Below, one piece after another: positions 1 through 7,407 of a stretch of DNA of 64,000 nucleotides. The notes under the pieces were generated by a model. It was not told the origin of the DNA. It was given only the letters and a program-made list of their open reading frames with translations, and did not search any database. The position numbers and the translations under genes are program-made. The stretch is from Rhodococcus sp. 14-1411-2a (lineage in GTDB: Bacteria; Actinomycetota; Actinomycetes; Mycobacteriales; Mycobacteriaceae), in contig NZ_NPGA01000011.1 in the NCBI RefSeq assembly GCF_002259485.1, positions 124,001-188,000 of the forward strand, read 5' to 3'. Position 1 is the stretch's first letter; every line of letters begins with the position of its first letter.

Positions 1-1
1 C

Positions 2-781
2 CTGTCGATCCTCATCGGCATCATCGTCGGCACGGTGTTCGCAGTCCTCGTCGGCAAGGCCGACTTCTCCGGTGTGGGCGACGGTGCCATCTTCAGCCTC
101 CCCGAGCCGTTCGCGTTCGGAGCCCCGACCTTCCAGATCGCGGCGATCCTGTCGATGGTGGTGGTCATCCTCGTCATCATGACCGAGACCACCGCGGACA
201 TCCTGGCCGTCGGCGAGATCGTCGGCACCGATGTCGATGCTCGACGCGTCGGCGACGGACTGCGAGCGGACATGGTCGCCACCACCATCGCGCCCGTGTT
301 CGGCACCTTCCCGGCCAGTGCGTTCGCCCAGAACGTCGGTCTGGTGGCGGTCACCGGAATCAAGAGTCGCTACGTCGTCGCGGCCGGCGGCTCGGTACTG
401 CTGTTCCTCGGGCTCTTCCCCGTCCTCGGATTGGTGGTCGCCTCGGTGCCGCTGCCGGTACTCGGCGGTGCGGGCATCGTGCTGTTCGGCTCGGTGGCGG
501 CCAGCGGCATCCGGACGCTGTCCAAGGTGGAGTTCGACGGCAACCTGAACCTCGTCATCGTGGCGGTGGCCATCGGCTTCGGCCTCATCCCCATCGCGGT
601 GCCGGGCTTCTACGCGGCGTTCCCGGACTGGGTCCACGTGGTGCTCGACTCCGGCATCAGCGCCGCGAGCATCGTCGCCGTCGTACTGAACATCGCCTTC
701 AACGTCGTCACGATCGGCCAGAAACCCTCGCCCTCGGTGGTCACCGCTGCACCGCCGGTGGCGACGCGGCATCACCAGTAG
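2..781 (+). CDS. NCS2-family nucleobase:cation symporter, C-terminal part (5' truncated)
   Basis: The reading frame is open from base 2, so the gene begins before the window and about 259 residues of its C-terminal part are present. It is a polytopic membrane protein with long hydrophobic helices separated by short loops. The segment QNVGLVAVTG fits the nucleobase-ascorbate transporter signature (QNxGxxxxTG), which lies in the substrate region of xanthine, urate and uracil permeases. It should therefore import a purine or pyrimidine base using an ion gradient; which base cannot be told from this half. The IclR regulator just downstream on the same strand may control it. Confidence 0.85.
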   Translation: MSILIGIIVGTVFAVLVGKADFSGVGDGAIFSLPEPFAFGAPTFQIAAILSMVVVILVIMTETTADILAVGEIVGTDVDARRVGDGLRADMVATTIAPVFGTFPASAFAQNVGLVAVTGIKSRYVVAAGGSVLLFLGLFPVLGLVVASVPLPVLGGAGIVLFGSVAASGIRTLSKVEFDGNLNLVIVAVAIGFGLIPIAVPGFYAAFPDWVHVVLDSGISAASIVAVVLNIAFNVVTIGQKPSPSVVTAAPPVATRHHQ

Positions 782-812
782 TGTTCTATCGAGATCGGTA
801 GAAGCTACGAAC

Positions 813-1589
813 ATGCGAGGTGGGACTGTGGCGGCAGGTGGCGGGGTGCAGTCCGTGGAGCGTGCGTTCGAACTGCTCGACATCATGGCTGCCTCGGGCG
901 GATCCATCGGGATCAGCGAACTGGCCGAGGGTACCGATCTGCCGATGCCGACGGTGCACCGTCTGATCGGAACCCTCGTCTCGCTCGGCTACGTCCGCCG
1001 GCTGCCGTCCCGCCGATACGCACTGGGCACCAAGCTCATTCGTCTGGGCGACAGCGCCTCGAAGTTGATCGGCGGATGGGCCAAGCCGTATCTGGCGGAA
1101 CTGGTCCGGATCACGCACGAGACGTCGAACATGGCGTTTCTCGAGGACGGCATGGCGGTGTACGTCGCGCAGGTCCCGTCCGAACACGCGATGCGGATGT
1201 TCAACGAGGTGGGTCAGCGCGTGTTGCCGCATTCCACCGGCGTCGGCAAGGCGCTGCTCTCGCAGTTGGACGACGATGCCGTCCGCGCGATCGTCGGCCG
1301 CCTCGGCATGGCTCCCCGCACCGTCAACACCATCACCACGCTCGACGCGTTGCTCGAGGACCTCGCAGTGATCCGCGAACGCGGCTATGCCATCGACGAC
1401 GGTGAGCAGGAAGTGGGCGTCCGCTGCTTCGCCGTACCGGTACTCGGTGCCCCGACCCTCACGGCGATGTCGATCGCCGGGCCCACAGCGCGCGTCACCC
1501 TCGAATCGGCCGAGCAGTTCGTGCCCCTGCTGATCTCGGCCGCCGAGCGACTGGCGAAAGACCTTGCCGGGAATGCCCCAGCACCCTAG
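813..1589 (+). CDS. IclR-family transcriptional regulator
   Basis: A 258-residue protein with the usual IclR length and order. A winged helix-turn-helix lies near residues 31-60 (GISELAEGTDLPMP, TVHRLIGTLVSLGYV), followed by a ligand-binding domain of about 180 residues containing the family segment STGVGKALLSQLD. IclR proteins repress or activate nearby catabolic or transport genes in response to a small molecule. It follows the nucleobase permease by 31 nt, so a purine-related effector is a reasonable guess. The start is uncertain: GTG codons at 828 and 846 are alternatives. The 3' end overlaps the convergent gene by 4 nt. Confidence 0.88.
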   Translation: MRGGTVAAGGGVQSVERAFELLDIMAASGGSIGISELAEGTDLPMPTVHRLIGTLVSLGYVRRLPSRRYALGTKLIRLGDSASKLIGGWAKPYLAELVRITHETSNMAFLEDGMAVYVAQVPSEHAMRMFNEVGQRVLPHSTGVGKALLSQLDDDAVRAIVGRLGMAPRTVNTITTLDALLEDLAVIRERGYAIDDGEQEVGVRCFAVPVLGAPTLTAMSIAGPTARVTLESAEQFVPLLISAAERLAKDLAGNAPAP

Positions 1590-2410
1590 TCCCGCAACAC
1601 CTTCGCATCACGTGCGAAAGTTGTGACCTCCTCCGTCAACCACACGTGCGCCGGAACAGCGCCACCGAGAAGCTCCCGAGCCAGCGACGGCGAATCCCCG
1701 ATCGGCACATCGCTGCCGGCGATGATGATGTTGCCGTAGCGCCTGCCCTTGAGCATCGCCGGATCGGCGACGATCGCGAGGTGCGGAAAGACACTGCGAA
1801 GAGTCGCCGCCTCCTGCTTCGCGAGCGAGAGATCCCGGCGGTCACCGCAATTGACGACGTACATGCCGCCGGGGGAGAGGACGCGTCGAACATGGGCGGT
1901 GAACTCGGCCGTGAGCAGCGGGGCAGGAGTGACCGCTCCCGCGAACACATCTCGCACGATGAGGTCGCGACTGTTCTCGCTGAGCGTCTCGGTGACCGCC
2001 CGAGCTTCGCCGACGCGGATGCGCAGCAGCGGTGCCCGCGGTAGGTCGAACCATTCGCGTACCAATTCCGAGAGCTTGCCGTCGAGCTCCACCACCACCT
2101 GACGCGCCCCGGGATATTCCGCGGTGAACGAGCGCGCCAGGGTGCACGCCCCGCCCCCGAGGTGCAGCGCCCGCAGCGGAAAGCTCGAATCCCACTGCGA
2201 CCGAACCAGGCCCGAGATCCAGCGCATGTACTCGAACTCGAGCACCGTGGGGTCGTTCATGTCGATGTGCGAACTCGGGACGTCGTTGACGTTGACGACC
2301 CACCCGTCGTCGGAGAACGCGTCACGAACCAATTTACAGGTGCCCGAATCGATTTCGAACACTCCGGGCTGGAGGGAGCCGACCGGTGCCGACGCCCGTT
2401 TCCTACCCAC
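1586..2410 (-). CDS. Spermidine-synthase-like methyltransferase-fold protein
   Basis: The 274-residue product has a Rossmann methyltransferase fold typical of the polyamine synthase family: glycine loop LGGGACTLAR, an acidic residue ending strand 2 (VVELDG), and an RDVFAG segment where the family keeps its catalytic aspartate. Proteins like this in actinobacteria are annotated as spermidine synthases, but the polyamine-binding residues are not clearly complete, so the substrate is open. The first 8 nt overlap the stop end of the cupin gene upstream, indicating translational coupling. What links a cupin with this enzyme is unknown. Confidence 0.75.
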   Translation of the reverse strand: MGRKRASAPVGSLQPGVFEIDSGTCKLVRDAFSDDGWVVNVNDVPSSHIDMNDPTVLEFEYMRWISGLVRSQWDSSFPLRALHLGGGACTLARSFTAEYPGARQVVVELDGKLSELVREWFDLPRAPLLRIRVGEARAVTETLSENSRDLIVRDVFAGAVTPAPLLTAEFTAHVRRVLSPGGMYVVNCGDRRDLSLAKQEAATLRSVFPHLAIVADPAMLKGRRYGNIIIAGSDVPIGDSPSLARELLGGAVPAHVWLTEEVTTFARDAKVLRD

Positions 2411-2843
2411 GTTGGCCTTCGAGCCGGAAGTCCTCGAAATCGAAACCGGGGGTGACGGTGCAGCTGACCAGACTCGGTTCGTTACCCATCGGACGCGCCC
2501 GCTGCCACACCGACGGCGGCACGATCTGCTGCGGCGAATCGGGCCCGACCAGTAGCGAGGTCACCGCCCCAGGCTCGTCCCCTGCGCCACCGAGATCGAG
2601 TTGCACCGGACTACCCCGGTGGTACAGCCACATCTCGGTGCCGCGGACGGTGTGCCACGCCGACTGCTGACCGGGCATGAGCAGGAACAGGATTGCCGTG
2701 CCCGCCGCTCGCGGGCCGGGGTAACCGTCGGGCAGGAGCTCCTGCGGGATGGTGACCTCGCTGCGCCAGGTCTCGCGGAACCAACCACCCTCGGGGTGGG
2801 GTGCGAGGTCGAGGGCCTGAGCCCAGTCGGGCAACGATGTCAT
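2403..2843 (-). CDS. Cupin_5 (DUF985) family protein
   Basis: A 146-residue cupin of the DUF985 type. It opens with the characteristic LDLAPHPEGGWFRETWRS segment and carries the beta-barrel motif HTVRGTEMWLYHRG with candidate metal ligands. DUF985 proteins are small single-domain cupins with no firmly established reaction. A longer open frame extends upstream, but the ATG at 2843 is where family similarity begins and is the better start. It is co-directional with and overlaps the spermidine-synthase-like gene. Confidence 0.85.
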   Translation of the reverse strand: MTSLPDWAQALDLAPHPEGGWFRETWRSEVTIPQELLPDGYPGPRAAGTAILFLLMPGQQSAWHTVRGTEMWLYHRGSPVQLDLGGAGDEPGAVTSLLVGPDSPQQIVPPSVWQRARPMGNEPSLVSCTVTPGFDFEDFRLEGQRG

Positions 2844-2874
2844 GCACGCAACCCTAGTCAGTCCATGGAGACAG

Positions 2875-3540
2875 TCAGTCCGTGGCGACCTGAACCCGGA
2901 ACCTGTCGCGTTCGGTGTGCAGGCTCCACAGCTGCTCGGCGAGTGCCTCGGGGCTCTTCCTCGGATCGCTACCGTCGATGGCACCACCGATGATCAACTG
3001 CGACAACTGGATTCCCTCGGCGGCCAACTCCTCGTTGAGCAGCTGCGCGTATGCGGCCTGGCCTGCGAACGCGATGGAGGTGCCGGTGACCGTACGCCCG
3101 GGCTTGACCGCAGAGCCGCCGTTGACGAACAGAATCGTGCCCTTGTTCTCGCCGAGGAACCGCATGCCCGGCAACACCTGGTGTACGGCGGCGATCGGTC
3201 CGTAGATGGAGAACTCGACCGGCCCGACCATGTCGGCCGGGGTGGTCTCGAGCACGGGCCGCATGAAGTCCTTCTGCGGAAGCGGGCTGTATTGCAGCAC
3301 CTCGATGGGTCCGAGTGTCTCGGTGACCTGTTCCAACGCCGACGCTATCGAGGCCGGATCGCGCACGTCGGCGACGAAGCCCTTGGCGGAGATACCGTCG
3401 GCAGCGAGCTGATCGGCGAGAGCGTCGACACGGGCCTGATTGCGGGAGATGAGGCCGACCGAGAAGCCCTGCGCGCCGAACTTGCGCGCGACTGCTGCTC
3501 CGAGACCTGCACCTGCTCCGACTATTGCTATCGATGTCAT
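2875..3540 (-). CDS. SDR-fold protein lacking the YxxxK catalytic pair
   Basis: A 221-residue short-chain dehydrogenase-fold protein. The N-terminus has the NAD(P)-binding glycine loop (VGAGAGLGAAVARKFG) and a mid-protein NGGSA corresponds to the catalytic serine region. Where family members have YxxxK followed by AA..L, this protein reads FAGQAAYAQLL, so the catalytic Tyr and Lys are replaced by Phe and Gln. It may bind a dinucleotide without ordinary dehydrogenase chemistry, or act as a sensor or NmrA-like protein. It overlaps the TetR gene by 4 nt (ATGA) and is probably co-transcribed with it. Confidence 0.8.
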   Translation of the reverse strand: MTSIAIVGAGAGLGAAVARKFGAQGFSVGLISRNQARVDALADQLAADGISAKGFVADVRDPASIASALEQVTETLGPIEVLQYSPLPQKDFMRPVLETTPADMVGPVEFSIYGPIAAVHQVLPGMRFLGENKGTILFVNGGSAVKPGRTVTGTSIAFAGQAAYAQLLNEELAAEGIQLSQLIIGGAIDGSDPRKSPEALAEQLWSLHTERDRFRVQVATD

Positions 3541-4238
3541 GTCGAATGCAAGGACCGAGACTCGAAGACTATTCCGACGACCGTCCCGAGCAGGGCCTCC
3601 GCAGTCCGATGCAACGCGGTGACATCCCCGGTCCAGCCGAGTACTCGCAGAGCGGCCTCGGCGATTCCGGCCGCGTCCGCCGTCGCGTCCTGGCGGCCGT
3701 TCTCCCGATCGGCCCGCGCGTTCACCACGGTCTCCACCAGCCGAAACGGCAGGTCCTCGGTACCCGGCCTGCGCTCGGAATCGAGCTGGACCAACGTGTC
3801 CGACGCAATGGCCGCATACAGGCTCATCAGCGTGTACCGATGGTCGCGGAAGGTCTCGAAGCGCTCGCTGCGCAGTTCGGGCAGTAGATAGAGCGCGCCG
3901 AGATTCCAGGTGGACGCGCCGAGCTGTCCGGCGTCGAAGTAGGCCAGTGCGTACATCTGGGTCGCCGCGTCGGCCGACGAGTCCCGGATGCGCAGCGCGA
4001 CGGCCAGCGGCGCATCGACCGTGCCGCTGAGCAACGCGTCGAGTATGTCGTCCTTGGTGGCGAAGTGGTGATAGAGCGAGGCCTGACGTAGACCGACGGC
4101 GTCGGCTATGACGCGGGTGGAGGTATTGGTGAATCCGCGAGTGGTGAAGAGCTCGGCCGAGGCGTCGAGAATTTCCTCGCGAGCGGTGTCGCCCGGCCGC
4201 TTCTTGGTGCTCAGCCTTGGCCTGCCTGCTCCGGTCAT
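3537..4238 (-). CDS. TetR-family transcriptional regulator
   Basis: The protein has 233 residues. The N-terminal helix-turn-helix is clear (EEILDASAELFTTRGF, then ADAVGLRQASLYHHFATKDDILDALL, about residues 20-65), followed by a helical ligand-binding domain of low similarity. It heads a two-gene unit with the SDR-like gene and is divergent from the guanidine/urea-type operon at 4427. It could regulate the SDR gene, the operon, or both. The 188-nt divergent region contains an inverted repeat suitable as an operator. The ligand is unknown. Confidence 0.88.
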   Translation of the reverse strand: MTGAGRPRLSTKKRPGDTAREEILDASAELFTTRGFTNTSTRVIADAVGLRQASLYHHFATKDDILDALLSGTVDAPLAVALRIRDSSADAATQMYALAYFDAGQLGASTWNLGALYLLPELRSERFETFRDHRYTLMSLYAAIASDTLVQLDSERRPGTEDLPFRLVETVVNARADRENGRQDATADAAGIAEAALRVLGWTGDVTALHRTAEALLGTVVGIVFESRSLHST

Positions 4239-4297
4239 GACTGCATCTTGTCAGGTCTCCGTGACGGTGAGATTTCTGTCATCTGATCGAAATAGAC

Positions 4298-4313
4298 GAA
4301 ACGACATTGTTTC
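4298..4313. promoter_or_regulatory. Inverted repeat GAAAC-n6-GTTTC in the TetR/permease divergent region
   Basis: A perfect 5+5 bp inverted repeat with a 6-bp spacer, about midway between the TetR start (4238) and the permease start (4427). Size and place suit an operator. The binding protein is not known; the divergent TetR protein is the nearest candidate. Confidence 0.4.
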
Positions 4314-4321
4314 ACGACGGA

Positions 4322-4342
4322 CACCGCCAGGGAACGGCGGTG
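4322..4342 (+). promoter_or_regulatory. Leader hairpin upstream of the guanidine/urea-type operon
   Basis: CACCGCC (4322-4328) can pair with GGCGGTG (4336-4342) around a 7-nt loop, giving a strong 7-bp stem in the presumed 5' leader. A second, weaker stem CCCGC/GCGGG (4367-4371 with 4384-4388) follows. I compared the leader by eye with the guanidine-I, -II and -III riboswitch consensus sequences as I remember them and saw no convincing match, so its role is unassigned. Confidence 0.35.
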
Positions 4343-4426
4343 CCGAAAACTATCAACTGACAGAAACCCGCCTCGGCGATGCAGCGGGCGATCACTCACC
4401 ACCCACCTCGCCCGTAGGAGACTTCC

Positions 4427-5974
4427 ATGAGCTCGACAACACTGCCGGCCCCGGGCTCGGGTTCGGAACCCTCGCCCACCACCGACCATTCCGATCTGGC
4501 TTCCCTCGGCTACGACCAGCAGCTGCACCGCAGCCTCGGCAAGTACGCGTCCTTCGCCGCCGGCTTCTCGTTCGTCTCGATTCTCACCACCATCTTCCAG
4601 CTCTTCGGACTCGGCTTCAGCTTCGGCGGCCCGGCCTTCTTCCTCACCTGGCCGCTCGTGTTTCTCGGGCAGTTCATGGTGGCCCTGAACTTTGCCGAAC
4701 TCGCTGCCCGCTATCCCATCTCGGGCGCGATCTACCACTGGTCCAGGCGGATGGGCGGTGAGCTGGTCGGATGGTTCGCCGGGTGGTTCATGATCATCGC
4801 GCAGATCGTCACCGCCTCCGCAGCCGCGATCGCACTGCAGGTCGTTCTCCCCAGCATCTGGGGCGGATTCCAGCTGATCGGCGAGGACACCGCGCTCACC
4901 TCGCCGAGCGGAGCCGCGAATGCCGTTGTGCTGGGCTCGATTCTGCTGGTGCTCACCACCACGATCAACTGCATCGGCGTGAACTGGATGTCGCGCATCA
5001 ACAGCATCGGCGTCACCTGTGAGATCGTCGGCGTCATCGCGCTGGTGCTGGTGTTCTTCACCCACGCCGAGCGCGGACCACAGGTGGTGTTCGATACCGG
5101 AAGTGCCGGAGCCGATCCCGGATACATCGGTGCCTGGATCGTCTCGGGCCTGATGGCGGCCTACGTCATGGTCGGCTTCGGCTCGGCAGGCGAACTCGCC
5201 GAGGAAACCCGCAATCCCCGACGCGTCGCGCCGCGCACCATCCGGCTCGCACTGTCGGCATCGGCACTGGGCGGTGGCCTGATGATCGTCGGCGCACTGA
5301 TGGCCGCACCGAGCCTCACCGACGGCCAGCTCGCGACGCAGGGGCTTCCGTACGTCATCGACTCGATCCTCACCTCGCCGTGGGGCAAGGTCCTGCTGGT
5401 CGACGTCGCCATCGCGGTGTTCATCTGCACCCTCGCCATCCAGACCGCGGCATCACGGCTGATGTTCTCCATGGCCCGCGACGGACGACTGCCCGCCTCG
5501 ACAGCTCTCGCGAAGGTCAACTCGCGCACCGGAACCCCCATCGCACCCTCGGTCCTGATCGGTCTGGCCTGCGTGGCGATCCTGGCCGTCAACGTCGGCA
5601 ACTCCGCGATCTTCACCACGCTCTCCAGCGTCTGCATCGTGCTGATCTACCTCGCGTACATGATGGTCACCGTCCCGCTGCTGATCCAGCGACTCAAGGG
5701 CTGGCCGCACGGCGGCGTGCAGCACGACTCCGACGGCCAGAAGCTCTTCACCCTCGGCCGTCTCGGCCTGCCGGTCAACATCGCCGCCGTTCTCTACGGC
5801 GGCCTGATGGTGGTCAACCTGTCGTGGCCGCGAGCCGAGATCTTCGACCCCACCGGCGAATTCCCACTGCTGCGCTGGGCCGCACCCCTGACCGTCCTGG
5901 CCGTGATCGTCGTAGGTATCGCCTGCCTACCCCGCGGCAAAGCCCACCCCAAGCCCGTCACGATCGGAGCCTGA
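4427..5974 (+). CDS. APC-superfamily permease of the urea-carboxylase/guanidine operon
   Basis: A 515-residue amino acid/polyamine/organocation (APC) transporter with about 12 hydrophobic helices. The N-terminal family region (YDQQLHRSLGKYASFAAGFS) and the later GFGSAGELAEETRNPRR are typical of permeases found with urea-carboxylase-associated genes. The start is fixed by GTAGGAG about 8 nt before the ATG. Six bases separate it from the first DUF1989 gene, so it heads the operon. By context it should import the operon's nitrogen substrate, most likely guanidine or a related urea-like compound; this is inference from linkage. Confidence 0.85.
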   Translation: MSSTTLPAPGSGSEPSPTTDHSDLASLGYDQQLHRSLGKYASFAAGFSFVSILTTIFQLFGLGFSFGGPAFFLTWPLVFLGQFMVALNFAELAARYPISGAIYHWSRRMGGELVGWFAGWFMIIAQIVTASAAAIALQVVLPSIWGGFQLIGEDTALTSPSGAANAVVLGSILLVLTTTINCIGVNWMSRINSIGVTCEIVGVIALVLVFFTHAERGPQVVFDTGSAGADPGYIGAWIVSGLMAAYVMVGFGSAGELAEETRNPRRVAPRTIRLALSASALGGGLMIVGALMAAPSLTDGQLATQGLPYVIDSILTSPWGKVLLVDVAIAVFICTLAIQTAASRLMFSMARDGRLPASTALAKVNSRTGTPIAPSVLIGLACVAILAVNVGNSAIFTTLSSVCIVLIYLAYMMVTVPLLIQRLKGWPHGGVQHDSDGQKLFTLGRLGLPVNIAAVLYGGLMVVNLSWPRAEIFDPTGEFPLLRWAAPLTVLAVIVVGIACLPRGKAHPKPVTIGA

Positions 5975-5980
5975 ACCAGC

Positions 5981-6769
5981 ATGAGCACGGCAACTGCAAC
6001 CACCCACTCCGCCAAGGAACACGCACGCTCCCAGGCGACGGTCGCACCGGCACCCACTGCACCGGAGGGCATCTCGGAGCTCACCTGGGCAGAATCGGTC
6101 CCCGGCGGCAGCTACACCACCAAGGTCCTCGCTCGCGGAACCCGGCTACGCCTCGTCGACGTCGACGGTGATGCCTGCGCCAACCTGCTGCTCTACCGCG
6201 CCGACGCCCCGTGGGAGCGACTCAACACCGCCGACACCGTCAAGGTGCCGTGGCAGGCGTATCTGAGTGCCGGCCATCCTCTGCTCTCGGATCAGGGGCG
6301 CGTTCTGGCGACCATCGTCGACGACACCTCCGGCCACCACGACGCCCTGTGCGGCACCACCTCCGCTGCTACCAACACCGCGAAATACGGAGTCAGCGGA
6401 CCACATTCGTCGGCTCCCGCAGGCCGCGAACTGTTCACTCTGGCCGCAGCAAAGCACGGACTGGAACCACGCGACGTCGCACCGTCCCTGTCCTTCTTTC
6501 ACGGCGTGAGAGTCGACGCCGACGGGGCTCTGGTCGGCACCGGCTCGGCGGGAGCGGGGAAGTCGGTGGATCTGCTGATCCACCTGCCGGTGATCGTGTT
6601 GCTGGCCAACACCGCTCACCCGCTCGACCCGAGGTCCGAGTACCCCACAACGGCCCTCGACGTGCTGGCGTGGCGAGCACCCGAAGAGCTGCTCGCTCTC
6701 GGCAACACCGAACCCGAGTACCAGCGCGCAGTGCAGAACACCGAGGACGCATGGAAGGCAGCACAATGA
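5981..6769 (+). CDS. DUF1989 protein, urea carboxylase-associated protein 1 (carboxyguanidine deiminase subunit)
   Basis: The 262-residue protein belongs to DUF1989, matching urea carboxylase-associated protein 1. The conserved segment HHDALCGTT near residue 119, preceded by IVDDTSG, contains the His/Cys/Thr cluster of the family. Established work on related pairs shows that the two DUF1989 proteins form a carboxyguanidine deiminase, which converts carboxyguanidine to allophanate and ammonia. The gene lies between the permease (6 nt) and its partner (ATGA overlap). An N-terminal tail of about 30 residues is low in complexity. Confidence 0.85.
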   Translation: MSTATATTHSAKEHARSQATVAPAPTAPEGISELTWAESVPGGSYTTKVLARGTRLRLVDVDGDACANLLLYRADAPWERLNTADTVKVPWQAYLSAGHPLLSDQGRVLATIVDDTSGHHDALCGTTSAATNTAKYGVSGPHSSAPAGRELFTLAAAKHGLEPRDVAPSLSFFHGVRVDADGALVGTGSAGAGKSVDLLIHLPVIVLLANTAHPLDPRSEYPTTALDVLAWRAPEELLALGNTEPEYQRAVQNTEDAWKAAQ

Positions 6770-7407
6770 CCACAGGAACACTCGAGACCACGATCGTTCG
6801 TGACGAGATCGCCCCCGCATTCGGCCCGTGGTCCGCCGTCGTCGAAGCCGGTGACGTACTGACGATCGTCGATCTGTACGGCAATCAAGCCGTCGACACC
6901 CTGATGTACGGCGCGCACGATCACTCGATCCGTTACTCCGCCCCCGCCACCGTCACCGCACAGCAGAACTTGTTCCTGACCACCGGAACCGTTCTGCGCA
7001 GCGATGATTCGACTCCGATCATGACGATCGTCGACGACGAGGTCGGCAACCACGACACCGTCGGCGGTGCGTGCTCCAAGGAATCGAACACCCTGCGCTA
7101 CGGCCACCACACCCAGCATCAGCACGCGTGCGTCGAGAACTTCCTCATCGAGGGATCCAAGTGGGGACTCGGCAAACGGGACCTGGTGCCCAACATCAAC
7201 TTCTTCATGAACGTCCCCGTCGACGCCGACGGCACGCTCGGCATCGTCGACGGTCTGTCGGCTCCCGGAAAGAAGCTTTCCTTGCGTGCCGAGATCGACA
7301 CGCTGGTCCTGGTGTCCAACTGCCCGCAGATCAACAACCCCTGCAACGGATTCGACCCCACCGCGGTGCGGATGATCGTGACGCGAGAGCCGGGCGGTCG
7401 AGCATGA
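6766..7407 (+). CDS. DUF1989 protein, urea carboxylase-associated protein 2 (carboxyguanidine deiminase subunit)
   Basis: The second DUF1989 subunit, 213 residues. The ATG overlaps the previous stop as ATGA, which fixes the start although the frame is open further upstream. It shares the family core with its neighbour ([13 protein letters not shown], then [19 protein letters not shown]) and ends with [11 protein letters not shown], a metal-site-like Cys segment typical of this subunit. With the preceding protein it should form the heteromeric deiminase acting between the carboxylase and allophanate hydrolase. Its stop overlaps the carboxyltransferase start (ATGA). Confidence 0.85.
   Translation: MTTGTLETTIVRDEIAPAFGPWSAVVEAGDVLTIVDLYGNQAVDTLMYGAHDHSIRYSAPATVTAQQNLFLTTGTVLRSDDSTPIMTIVDDEVGNHDTVGGACSKESNTLRYGHHTQHQHACVENFLIEGSKWGLGKRDLVPNINFFMNVPVDADGTLGIVDGLSAPGKKLSLRAEIDTLVLVSNCPQINNPCNGFDPTAVRMIVTREPGGRA

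Noticed and set aside
4261..4276. GlnR-type nitrogen operator (GTGAC-n6-ATTTC)
   Set aside because: Only one half resembles GTnAC; the second half does not match GAAAC well, and short matches are expected by chance.
4239..4426. Guanidine riboswitch (classes I-III)
   Set aside because: The leader lacks the conserved boxes as I remember them; only generic hairpins remain. A covariance-model search would decide.
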